Positions 1-8,474 of a stretch of 37,500 bases of DNA are shown piece by piece. The stretch is from Symbiodinium natans (Eukaryota > Sar > Dinophyceae > Suessiales > Symbiodiniaceae). Under the pieces are notes generated by a model, which saw nothing but the letters and a program-made list of their open reading frames with translations, was not told where the DNA came from and ran no database searches. Within the stretch, counting starts at the first letter, position 1. Every line of letters starts with the position of its first letter. The stretch covers positions 1-37,500 of the forward strand of contig CAJNDS010000129.1 of assembly GCA_905221605.1 (NCBI GenBank). The letters are read 5' to 3'. Made by a program: the position numbers and the translations under genes.

Positions 1-1746
1 GCCTTGGTTGCAGAAAGCCCCAATGCGGGTATGAATCCCAATAGGGATATGGTTAGCAATGCTGAAGCTGAAGGACGTGCTGTTTCTGTACCGCCAAGGC
101 CTGGTGAAAAAAGGAACTGGGATGCGACTGGTGGCATAGATCGTGAAATGGAGGTGACTGTTTTACGAGTGTTACATAAACACGGGTACCAGCCGTCGTC
201 TTCGACTTCTGGTCGAATGGTAGACCAAGAGTCTCAGACCGATCTGATTGGAGAAGTGCTACAAGCGACCAGGAGGCCGTTGAACAAGATCAAAAAGGGT
301 CCATCTTCGAGTTCCCAAGGTGGTGGAAGCAGTCACAAACAGAAGGGTGCGGACGGCTTTGAAGCTGCACCTGCTGCTGAATACGCCATGGGGGAGGAGG
401 AGATCCTACAGATGGAGGCTGAACGGTTGCGACAGCTGTCAGAAGAAGAGGACGAGATTCGACAGGTTTCTGAAAGGGACGGTTTTCGGAAAGACGAGCA
501 TCTGATCCAAGCGTGTGATGGCACAATGTGGGAATTGCACCTCCATGAAGATGGGAGACAATATTATTACTGCCTGGATACGCACGAAACCAAGTGGACA
601 TTGCCGGTGGTAGGTGAAAAGGTGAAGAGTGACGAGGTGGTTGGGTCTCCTTCGGGCAATGAGCTGGAAATGGAGGCGGCACTGGATTCTTCATCCTCTA
701 CTCCGAAGACTGAGTCTACGAGGGCATTCCAGGGTAGTGTAAATAGTTTAGGTGAAAAAGATTTTTCCTCTACTATCAGGGATAGCGGTCCTAGGGTTGA
801 TGGTGACGCCCCGACCTCGGGTTCTCCTGATGAGGAAGGGATTCCTGGGAACCAAGCCAACATCGCTGGAGCTCAACACCTGGATCGGGAAGAAACAGAA
901 GCGCTTTCTGAGGGTGGGGCAGCGATGGAATTGGTGGATCCAGAAGAGAAAATGCCCAATGAGGTGATCGGAACTGTGTCGGCTGCAGAAGAGCGAGTGG
1001 TGGATGTGGTACCTGTTGTTCAGGAAGGTGGTCCTGGAGATTCGGAGGATGGAGAGAAAAAGTTGTGTGTTACGACTGAGGAGGTCTCTTCGTTTGGTGC
1101 CAAGAATTCTGCCATTCAAGGGGAAAGAGAAGCTTCTGGAATAGCTGGAGACACGGATGATCTGAAAAATGAGGCCTGGAGCGCCAATGATGCGCGGGTT
1201 GATGCGCCAGATATTACCTGGAGTGCGAAGGAAGCACGGGTTGAGGTGCATGTGGTGGTACGTTCCACGGGCGACTGCAACAATGGGGCGCAGGTCTCCG
1301 CAGCAGCTGATGATGGAGGTTCACAGGTGGACGCACTGGTGCAACCTGAAGTTAGCAGCGAGGAACGAAATGACAAGGGCTACACCGGAGCCAATGAGGC
1401 AGCTGTGGTCAATGATGGGGGAAATTCTCCTTTGGAGGCCATGGAACCAAAGGAGCCTGCGGTGGAAGAAAGCGTGCCTGCCGTGGATGATCGACTCAAT
1501 TGCCCTGCAGTGGAAGAAGATTTGCCTGCTGCAGAAGGTGAGATAAAGGGCTCCAATGATGGGTCCACTCCCATGAAGGGAGAAGCGTTGCCGTCTGGAA
1601 GTTCACCGGAAGTCGACACCGAGCGAACTACAGCAGATGAGGCAAAGCCGTTGGCGGAGAAAAGGGAGGTCCTGAAATCCAGGAGCACAAAAAAGATGAG
1701 CTTGTGGGACTCGTGGAGCAGGACGAGCAGTGTGACCCAAAGGTGA
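1..1746 (+). CDS. N-terminal part of WW/S1/CCCH multidomain protein, frame 1, 5' partial
   Basis: This is an open frame from the left edge to a TGA at 1744-1746. No convincing start is seen, so the protein probably begins outside the window. A WW-like domain lies near nt 524-600 (residues ~174-200): the first Trp is in MWELHL, the aromatic triplet is YYY, and the last Trp-x-x-Pro is KWTLP. WW domains bind proline-rich ligands. The rest is acidic, Ser/Glu-rich and looks disordered. The frame ends in an unrelated basic tail, while the next frame (-1) continues in the same acidic style from about 1690, so the real protein most likely changes frame there. The function is not recognised. It could be a nuclear RNA-processing protein or a gag-like retroelement protein. 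Confidence 0.7.
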   Translation, partial: ALVAESPNAGMNPNRDMVSNAEAEGRAVSVPPRPGEKRNWDATGGIDREMEVTVLRVLHKHGYQPSSSTSGRMVDQESQTDLIGEVLQATRRPLNKIKKGPSSSSQGGGSSHKQKGADGFEAAPAAEYAMGEEEILQMEAERLRQLSEEEDEIRQVSERDGFRKDEHLIQACDGTMWELHLHEDGRQYYYCLDTHETKWTLPVVGEKVKSDEVVGSPSGNELEMEAALDSSSSTPKTESTRAFQGSVNSLGEKDFSSTIRDSGPRVDGDAPTSGSPDEEGIPGNQANIAGAQHLDREETEALSEGGAAMELVDPEEKMPNEVIGTVSAAEERVVDVVPVVQEGGPGDSEDGEKKLCVTTEEVSSFGAKNSAIQGEREASGIAGDTDDLKNEAWSANDARVDAPDITWSAKEARVEVHVVVRSTGDCNNGAQVSAAADDGGSQVDALVQPEVSSEERNDKGYTGANEAAVVNDGGNSPLEAMEPKEPAVEESVPAVDDRLNCPAVEEDLPAAEGEIKGSNDGSTPMKGEALPSGSSPEVDTERTTADEAKPLAEKREVLKSRSTKKMSLWDSWSRTSSVTQR

Positions 1747-1928
1747 AGACAAAGGATGCGCCAGGAGCCGATGATACAGAGATGGTTTCTGAAGAGCGTG
1801 TAAAGAAAGTGCCCCGAGCGGGAGCCTTGGAGTCACCTGGGCCACATTGCTATCAAGAGGGAGATGAGATCATGGGTCTAGTGCGCTGCATCAATGGGTA
1901 TGGAGCCTTTTGGACCATGGGGATATGA
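1677..1928 (+). CDS. bridging segment, frame 3, first half of an S1-like domain
   Basis: This frame is open from 1677 (after a TGA at 1674) to a TGA at 1926-1928, and it links the previous frame to the next one. Its end reads GDEIMGLVRCINGYGAF, which matches the first strands of an S1/OB-fold RNA-binding domain; the rest of that domain is in frame 2. The entry point is a run of six A followed by G at 1689-1695. The exit is at or near the TTTT run at 1908-1911: one extra T there would give GAFLDHGDMNVLIP, a good S1 pattern. This segment is too short to be a separate gene. Confidence 0.6.
   Translation: MQEHKKDELVGLVEQDEQCDPKVKTKDAPGADDTEMVSEERVKKVPRAGALESPGPHCYQEGDEIMGLVRCINGYGAFWTMGI
1689..1695 (+). 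promoter_or_regulatory. candidate -1 slippery heptamer A AAA AAG
   Basis: In the frame of the first coding segment the codons read ACA AAA AAG, so the heptamer A AAA AAG is in exactly the phase needed for -1 ribosomal slippage. The -1 frame is the one that stays open downstream. A lost base in this A run (mutation or assembly error) explains the same facts and is at least as likely. I looked for no downstream pseudoknot beyond noting nothing obvious. Confidence 0.3.
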
Positions 1929-4177
1929 ATGTATTGATTCCTGCAGAAGGGAACAATGCATATCAGTTCAAGTTTGGTGATACTGTCAATGGAACAGTGA
2001 AACGAGTGGAAGATGATGGTACCATAATCTTGGACACCTTTCTGGTTTTGGAAGAGGACGTGGAGGACTCTTCTTCGACGCTGCGGAAATGGAAACCCAG
2101 CGGCTGGAGTACGTGGTGGACGGATTCATGGTATGCTGGTCAATGGTACCAAGATTCCAACGGTCAATGGGACTGGAAACAGGAGGAAGAGCAATCCTAT
2201 GAAGAGCTTGTGGTACAGGAGTTGTCTTCTGAAGAACGAAAAGAAAGGCAACTTTATGGAGAAAAGATCTACAAAGCTCTTCTGGAGAATGGAAATGAAG
2301 AGGAAGCCTATGTTGGCAAAATTACTGGGATGCTGTTAGGTCGGCCGATGGAAGATTTACAGGAGTGTGTTGCGGATCAGGCATTCCTCAATGCGGAAGC
2401 TCGGCGCGCGTATGGCATCTTGCAAAATGATGGTTGGAAGCCTGATGGTACAGAAAGCACAGGCTCGGAGAAGTTAACCACTTTTTCCCGAAAACAGTAC
2501 CACAACGCGCTTTTCGAACTGGCATGCAGAAAAAGGAGATTTTCTCGACCAGTTGTGGGTGAAGCGGTGGCAACGGTGCTGAATCAAGGGGAAGATGAGT
2601 TTTGGAACGCGCTTTGGTTGGACACCAAGCTATTTTTGCAGGAGCTTGATGGTGCAGTGCAATCCATGAGCAAAAGGGAGAACAAGCCAATGGAAGCCTA
2701 CATGGATCCTGACCAGTACAAAAAGGCTTATATGACACCAAAGACGGGGTTGTCACCTGGTTACAGCAAGCTGTGCAGGTTCTTCAATAAGGGAAGGTGT
2801 CGCAATGGCGATGGGTGTCCCTATGAGCATCGTCGGTACGGTGAAGGTTGGCCAGAAGGGGGGTCAACTGATCCAAAGAATAGCCAAGAAGCTGATGATG
2901 AGGACGGGAACATCGGTGACCCTCCCACAGAAGAAGGTACAGTGGATGAGGCACAGCAGGAGCGGGAGGATTTAGCCTTCCGGGCCAAGTACAATTTTGG
3001 CAAAGGTGCATCAAAGGGTGAGCCTACGTCAGGTGAGCCAAAAGGTCGGCTGTGTCTGTATTACAATCAAGGTGGTTGTAAATATGGGACTGCATGCAGG
3101 TACCTTCACAACGATGATGTAGCATTGGAAGGGACTTGGGAGCCCGGCAAAGCTTGGGACAATGCTTCCAGGAAGTCACTAAGGGACGCAGGGTTCCACC
3201 ATTGCTGTTTCGATTATTACCTCAGAGGACGTTGCCGGAAAGGGTTAAATTTCTGCAAGTACTCCCATGACGAGATGTCAGAGGAGCGGCTGTCGCTCCT
3301 GAAACACTTGGTACAGGTGGCCAATCAGGTCCGGTTTGAAAAAGAGAGAGGATGGGAGCTTACGGATAGAAGCACTTTTCAGCCACCTGCAAGTGGGGGA
3401 GCTGAATCTTCCTCATCCTCGGCACCGAAAGCACTGCAAATGACCAATGTGTCACAAAAAGATGATGAAAAAGGTACTCTGGATGAAGCAGAAGCTGATG
3501 AACAAAAGAATTCAGTGGCTGCATCCACTGGTACTCAGCTTCAAAATCCGGAGGAGCCAATTGAAAATTGGATGGCTCGCAACGCACACCTGTGGGTGTA
3601 TACCCCTCATGTAAGTGAGGTGATGATTACGCTTGGTGTGACCAATGTGTCGGACTTGCAAGAGTTCATCTTTGTGGAAGATTTGGTTGACAAAGGGATC
3701 AACAAGGTGACCGCATGCAAAATTCTACAATTGGTGGGTGAGGTCCGATATCGACCGGGAGGACCGGAAAAGGCAGTTCCTTCTGATGCATCTGTACGGG
3801 TACAACAATCTTCTGTGAACAAAGGGACTGGAAGAGCGGCGGTGCGAACCCTCACTCAGGTGCGTGAAGCTGAAGACTCCGGTGCAAAAACTATGCCGAG
3901 AGGTTCCTATCGGGAGCTTTTTGATAAGGTCAGGTACCGTGATAGTTGGACGCTTGCGCAGAGGTCTCCGTTGTGCGTACAGAAGCTGCGGTTGGTGGGA
4001 GTTGGAATGCCGCCGGTGAAACCACCAACGAAAAAGTATCGGTCAAGATCAAACCCTGTAAGAAGGGGAAGGCCCTTGCTGGACAAAAAACAGGTGCGAC
4101 AGGTGCCACGATCTCGGTCACAACGACGAGTGCAACTGGCGGAAGTGGTGGAAAACCGAAGCCACTGGAGCCGGTGA
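1868..4177 (+). CDS. middle part: S1-like half, three CCCH zinc fingers, SAM-like segment, frame 2
   Basis: This frame is open from 1868 to a TGA at 4175-4177 and begins by completing the S1-like domain (MNVLIPAEGN, then FGDTVNGTVKRVEDDG). Three CCCH zinc fingers follow near nt 2770-2830, 3050-3112 and 3203-3270, with spacings C-X7-C-X5-C-X3-H (twice) and C-X8-C-X6-C-X3-H. Such fingers usually bind RNA.

A segment near nt 3565-3750 (WMARNAHLWVYTPHVSEVM, then LQEFIFVEDLVDKGINKV) resembles a SAM domain. The last ~75 codons are Arg/Ser-rich and overlap the next frame; they are probably out-of-frame reading past a third frame change between 3946 and 4177. The protein is likely one with its neighbours. 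Confidence 0.7.
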   Translation, partial: DHGSSALHQWVWSLLDHGDMNVLIPAEGNNAYQFKFGDTVNGTVKRVEDDGTIILDTFLVLEEDVEDSSSTLRKWKPSGWSTWWTDSWYAGQWYQDSNGQWDWKQEEEQSYEELVVQELSSEERKERQLYGEKIYKALLENGNEEEAYVGKITGMLLGRPMEDLQECVADQAFLNAEARRAYGILQNDGWKPDGTESTGSEKLTTFSRKQYHNALFELACRKRRFSRPVVGEAVATVLNQGEDEFWNALWLDTKLFLQELDGAVQSMSKRENKPMEAYMDPDQYKKAYMTPKTGLSPGYSKLCRFFNKGRCRNGDGCPYEHRRYGEGWPEGGSTDPKNSQEADDEDGNIGDPPTEEGTVDEAQQEREDLAFRAKYNFGKGASKGEPTSGEPKGRLCLYYNQGGCKYGTACRYLHNDDVALEGTWEPGKAWDNASRKSLRDAGFHHCCFDYYLRGRCRKGLNFCKYSHDEMSEERLSLLKHLVQVANQVRFEKERGWELTDRSTFQPPASGGAESSSSSAPKALQMTNVSQKDDEKGTLDEAEADEQKNSVAASTGTQLQNPEEPIENWMARNAHLWVYTPHVSEVMITLGVTNVSDLQEFIFVEDLVDKGINKVTACKILQLVGEVRYRPGGPEKAVPSDASVRVQQSSVNKGTGRAAVRTLTQVREAEDSGAKTMPRGSYRELFDKVRYRDSWTLAQRSPLCVQKLRLVGVGMPPVKPPTKKYRSRSNPVRRGRPLLDKKQVRQVPRSRSQRRVQLAEVVENRSHWSR

Positions 4178-7100
4178 AACCTCGTGGTGGTTTGTCGTAT
4201 CCATTCAGCAGAGCGTGGGCAGATGTGGTGGATGATGATGACCAGGCGGAGGCTTTGGTCTCGTATGCCGCTTCCTCAAGCGATTCAAGCGAGGAGGAGA
4301 CCAATGCGGTACAACGCCTGAAGGAAATCTTTTTGCAAGAAAGGGATTCGTGGAGAACTGCGAGTCGTGGCAATGTTCCACAAAGTGGTTCTTCAGGCTC
4401 CAATGATGGGCCGAAAAAATCGGTTCACCTTGGCGAAGGGCGCGACAAAGCGTCGCGGGGGGAGACCCGCCAAGAAGTGGCTTCACAAGTTTTTTCGCTA
4501 CCACAACCTTCTCGTCGAGCTGAACGGTCTCAAAAAAGAACAAGGGATGGTTCAGTTATGGTTGGTTCGCTGGCGGTGGGCTCCACGGATGAGGTTTTAC
4601 CTGGGCAAGGTGCTGCTGGACAGGTGAATGTCTCTGAAAGCGCTCAAGTTCTTCCTGGGCATGAAGTGGCTGGACAGGAGACGGCGCCGGAAGGAGCAGT
4701 ACAGATTTCTGGCGAGGAGACCGACCAAAAAGAAGGAGAAGGCGGGAGCAATGATCTCCGTGGTAATGATGCGAAGATGTTGGATGGTAGTCCGGTGAGG
4801 AGTGACCTTCAGCAATTGCTGGTGAAAGGCCTTCTGACTCGAATTTATTGGAAGGTTGCAGTTGGCAAGTTGCCAATGGAGCAAAGAGAATGCCAAAAAG
4901 GGTCCAATAAGATGGATCGAAATTTGGTTATTAGCATGTCATCCGAGGGTGCAAGCGAACAGGATGAGAACCTGGCACTGGAGGACGATGCTGATCAGTC
5001 AATGGGAGACGGTGCAATGGTTATGGTGTATGGTCCAGGAACGCTGATCCAGTCGCCAACAACTGATTGGGTTATGCGTCGCGGTCTGACCGATCGTACC
5101 GTCTGGCCAGCAATGGCGCACCTGGCACAGAGGATATGTGCTGAAATGGTTCAAGTGGATGAAATGAATGCCCAGCTAGGGACTGGAACACTCCTTTTTC
5201 AAAGGAGAGATCAAGGACATTATACTGACCTGCATCATTCGTTCCATGACAACCCGTGCTTGCCGGCGGTGGGGAATTACCCTCTTTCGGTGATGGGTGC
5301 CTTGTTGTCTCCTGGTCTGGAAGGGGAATTCAAGAATACGGACAAGTTTGGTACTGCTATGGAGGCAATTGCCTATGATTGGAGCCGCAGTCCAGGCGTG
5401 GAAGTTCATATTGAACTTATGGCGAGGGTAGCCAAAATGGTTCACCCATTCCTGAATCTGGGAGCACAAGGGTCGGTGATGGTTTCAGAATTTCTCTGGC
5501 AGCGCGGGAGGGCTCGGTTGATGGAGTTTCTTCAAGCGGCGACTTGTGCGGACCAATTGGAGGCTCTCTGGAGAAGGATGGACGACGATGCGGATGAGGA
5601 GGTGGATCCTTCGACAGCGATGCTGGAAGTTCGTGGACTAGAGGATGCGGTGCTTGATCAAGGGAACAATGGATCCCTTATTCCCATTGAAGATGCTGGA
5701 GGTGAGACAAGCGGTGACACTGGAGGGAAGGGCAAAGCGCCAGAAGTTTCTCCGGAAGAGGAGAAATCCAGTGGGTCATCCAGACTGGCGGACACAAGGA
5801 TTTTCTTGTGGTCGGTGTACTCCCGCGTGGCTTCGAATTTCTCTATGCAGGACCGCACTACTGGTAAGATCTTTGACAGCACCAAAGGATATCCTGGTGA
5901 AGGACCAAACAATGATGACAATCCTTCCTCTAAGGGGAACTTTCCCTGGATTTCAGAAGACTACCTCGACGAAGTGGTGTCAAAAAAGATGGAAAGGTCT
6001 TCAGATATGGATGGGTTTGTTCCGGGAAGTGAGGGATCATTGGAAAAGGTAGAGGTGGAGAATGTTACTGCCTCTAAAATTCTTATGGCTCTTTGGAAGA
6101 AGGGACATATTGGGTTTAGAAGGTTGCGTCGTTTGAATGCATCTGGATGCAAGGTTGGAGCAATGAAACGTCCAATCAAAAGGGTGCAGAAGATTGGCGC
6201 TAGGAAGGCCTTCACGAAGATGTTCAATGTTTTTGGATCGTCTCAGCATGGCTCAGGAGTTGGCGGAAAACCGATCATGAAGGTGGTAGGACCAAGGCCA
6301 GGTTTTCCAGCTGTACTCCAAGCAAATACTGATAGCACGTCGGGTGAAGGGAGCAGTCCCCAGGTACATGGCAATGTTCATGTAGAGCACAATCGCCCTA
6401 TGGACCGGTATGAGGCAGAGCGCTTGGAGAAGAGGAAGAAGGGTTTCTGCTATTGGTTTGGCAAAGGGAAAGATCGCTGCAAATTTGGTGACGACTGCAA
6501 ATTCATCCATTCCGAAGATGATGTGGTGCTACATTCATATTGGTGCAAATACTATGTGGCAGGGAGAGAATGTTTCGCTGGAAAGGATTGTGGGTTCTCG
6601 CATGATGCAACTGGTGTGAGGTGCGTCCAGTTTGCTCGGTCTGGGAAGTGTCGATTTGGTGACAGGTGTGTCTTCGAGCATGGTGTTCCGTTGGAAAAAC
6701 AGAGGCCAAGGTCTCCAAGGACGCCCCCAAGGGATGGTCCAAGGAGAAAGTCTGGTGCAAATGGTGGAGAAAAGGAGATCCCTCCTGAACAGTTCGATGA
6801 TGATGAGGAGGATTTTATGGTTTATGACGAAGAGACCAAGATGACGGAACTGTTGATGGAGGCGATTTCATTTCTCTCCGGTGGCAAGCCAGATTTGGCT
6901 CGAGCAGAGGCGGACCCATTGTTCAAACTCCTGAAGTTCACTGGAGATGCTGACCAAATGGATCAAGTATGGGTTTCGTGGACCACTGAAATGTTGTCAG
7001 TGCTGGAACTTCTCGAAGTAGTGAAGTCGTATGATGTTTCGCTCGCGGAGGTGGAAGAATGGGTCAATGACCTGAGGATATGGTATGAGCGAGCCAATTT

Positions 7101-7686
7101 GGGAGAAGAAAAGGATCCCAAAAAAGGGAAAAAGAGGTCCCTAGAAGGGGAGTCCAGCAAAGATATTCCTGCCGAAAAAGAAGTGGTTGAGACTTCGGAG
7201 ACGGAGGTTGCCGTTGAGGAGGAGAAGAAAAAGGTAAAAAAGAAGAGGAAAGCTGCAGCTATCGAAGATCCTTATACCCTTATGGTTCCAAAGCCGAAGA
7301 AGATGCCGGCGATCATTGAGAAGGGTGGATCATCATCCAATGTGGTGGTTTCTGCAGTGGAAAAAGCCTCAAAAACGCGCACAAAGTCAAATGTCGGTGG
7401 AAAGACAAAGAAGAAGGAGAAAAGTCAGAGTCCCAAAAAAGAAGAGGTGGTAATGGTGCAAGATCCTGAGGAAAAGGATCGTCCATCCGATGCGGAGGCA
7501 CCAGGGTCTGCCAATGCGAATGAAGAGCTGGATCAATCTTGCCAGGCGATTGAGGACGCAAAGAGAGAAGGATTGGTATCCTCAATTCAAAGGGGCATAC
7601 AGGATCCTATTCTTACGATTTCGGACCTGGAGTATATTCTGCTGCAACTTCACCTCAAGATTGCCAACAATCGGAAAAAGAAGTGA
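3946..7686 (+). CDS. C-terminal part of CCCH protein, frame 1, second zinc-finger cluster
   Basis: This frame is open from 3946 (a TAG lies just upstream) to a TGA at 7684-7686, about 1,246 codons, with no sign of introns. The N-terminal third is Ser/Gly/Glu-rich. A middle region (about nt 5000-5580) looks globular but I cannot assign it.

A second cluster of three CCCH fingers is at nt ~6445-6515, 6543-6602 and 6619-6682, with spacing C-X8/9-C-X5-C-X3-H. Lys/Glu-rich stretches follow near 7090-7260 and 7380-7460, possibly nuclear-localising. The protein ends in three lysines. Two triple-CCCH clusters in one long intronless frame suit either an RNA-binding regulator or a retroelement ORF1. 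No reverse transcriptase, integrase or RNase H motif was found. Confidence 0.75.
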   Translation: MDACAEVSVVRTEAAVGGSWNAAGETTNEKVSVKIKPCKKGKALAGQKTGATGATISVTTTSATGGSGGKPKPLEPVKPRGGLSYPFSRAWADVVDDDDQAEALVSYAASSSDSSEEETNAVQRLKEIFLQERDSWRTASRGNVPQSGSSGSNDGPKKSVHLGEGRDKASRGETRQEVASQVFSLPQPSRRAERSQKRTRDGSVMVGSLAVGSTDEVLPGQGAAGQVNVSESAQVLPGHEVAGQETAPEGAVQISGEETDQKEGEGGSNDLRGNDAKMLDGSPVRSDLQQLLVKGLLTRIYWKVAVGKLPMEQRECQKGSNKMDRNLVISMSSEGASEQDENLALEDDADQSMGDGAMVMVYGPGTLIQSPTTDWVMRRGLTDRTVWPAMAHLAQRICAEMVQVDEMNAQLGTGTLLFQRRDQGHYTDLHHSFHDNPCLPAVGNYPLSVMGALLSPGLEGEFKNTDKFGTAMEAIAYDWSRSPGVEVHIELMARVAKMVHPFLNLGAQGSVMVSEFLWQRGRARLMEFLQAATCADQLEALWRRMDDDADEEVDPSTAMLEVRGLEDAVLDQGNNGSLIPIEDAGGETSGDTGGKGKAPEVSPEEEKSSGSSRLADTRIFLWSVYSRVASNFSMQDRTTGKIFDSTKGYPGEGPNNDDNPSSKGNFPWISEDYLDEVVSKKMERSSDMDGFVPGSEGSLEKVEVENVTASKILMALWKKGHIGFRRLRRLNASGCKVGAMKRPIKRVQKIGARKAFTKMFNVFGSSQHGSGVGGKPIMKVVGPRPGFPAVLQANTDSTSGEGSSPQVHGNVHVEHNRPMDRYEAERLEKRKKGFCYWFGKGKDRCKFGDDCKFIHSEDDVVLHSYWCKYYVAGRECFAGKDCGFSHDATGVRCVQFARSGKCRFGDRCVFEHGVPLEKQRPRSPRTPPRDGPRRKSGANGGEKEIPPEQFDDDEEDFMVYDEETKMTELLMEAISFLSGGKPDLARAEADPLFKLLKFTGDADQMDQVWVSWTTEMLSVLELLEVVKSYDVSLAEVEEWVNDLRIWYERANLGEEKDPKKGKKRSLEGESSKDIPAEKEVVETSETEVAVEEEKKKVKKKRKAAAIEDPYTLMVPKPKKMPAIIEKGGSSSNVVVSAVEKASKTRTKSNVGGKTKKKEKSQSPKKEEVVMVQDPEEKDRPSDAEAPGSANANEELDQSCQAIEDAKREGLVSSIQRGIQDPILTISDLEYILLQLHLKIANNRKKK

Positions 7687-8340
7687 TTGGATGGTATGGA
7701 TGAAGGGATGGTTTTTCTCTTTCTGGAGACCGGTGCGCTGGAACAGCCAATGTGCTGACAATGTGGTGGTTACTATTAAGGGTATGGAAATCCTGATAGT
7801 AGAAGTCAGTAGCTTTTCGCGTAGCGAAGACCACGGTTTGTGGTGAAGAAGGCCAAGGAGTCTTCAGTGATGAGAGGATCAAGGTGAAAAAAGATTCTCT
7901 ATGGGTAGTAGGTTAGCCAATGTGCTATAATTCCGTCCTGGAAGACGTTAAACCACAATTTGCATTTCAAGCAGCTGGCTGCTGCCGTAATGGCAGTTTT
8001 TGGCCAAAAGATCTGCATCTCCAATGTGTCCTAGGAAATCCTAGGACAGGGGGAGTGCGGAGCTGCAATTGGTATTGTAGAAAGGAGTTAGTGTTGGAAG
8101 TTGGAAGGGTTAATGAACCCGGTAATCGTATCTGGCTCAAGATGGGCTTGAACAGAAAGCCACAAGTTAAAAAAGAAGTGCCTGGGTTCTTAGGGTTTGG
8201 TAAGGGTGTGGGTTCCTTCCCCCTTTCCTTCCCCCCTGGGTTGCTCTTATCCGTGTTCTTGGTTGTTTCTTGGTTCGATCTGGAAATATAAGTTCAGGGC
8301 GATTGGGGGAGTTGATTTCCTTCCTTGGTTGTCCCCCCGT
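7687..8340 (+). other. non-coding tail after the CCCH gene
   Basis: No convincing coding frame is seen; a 123-codon frame at 7920-8291 has poor composition and is probably chance. The stretch holds a short palindrome (CCTAGGAAATCCTAGG near 8029-8044), CT-rich runs near 8210-8235, and then passes into degenerate TTTAGGG repeats at about 8341. If the CCCH block is a retroelement, this would be its 3' untranslated region, and the telomere-like sequence could mark its target. Confidence 0.4.
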
Positions 8341-8385
8341 ATAGGGTTTGGGGTTTGGGGTTTAGGGTTGAGGTTTAGGGTTCAG

Positions 8386-8474
8386 GCTGGCATTGAGTGT
8401 GTTGGACTGGTTAGGGTCCCTAAGATTCGCATTCTTGAGCACATTGACATGAAGTATAGGGGAAGAATGGGCAC
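8386..8474 (+). CDS. exon 1 candidate
   Basis: The acceptor TTCAG comes from a degenerate telomere repeat and the donor is GTAAGC. It reads [20 protein letters not shown] and so on. The exon ends in phase 2, which exon 2 completes. Coding further upstream is not visible, so this may be the first exon inside the window or lie downstream of an inserted CCCH element. Confidence 0.6.

Noticed and set aside
290-694. - strand frames opposite the CCCH gene
   Set aside because: The + strand frame has domains and longer continuity; the antisense frames are shadows.
8133-8142. Spliced-leader relic (CTGGCTCAAG near 8133; also TGGCTCAAG near 13622)
   Set aside because: Only 9-10 bases match the 3' end of the dinoflagellate leader as I recall it; upstream bases do not, so chance is likely.
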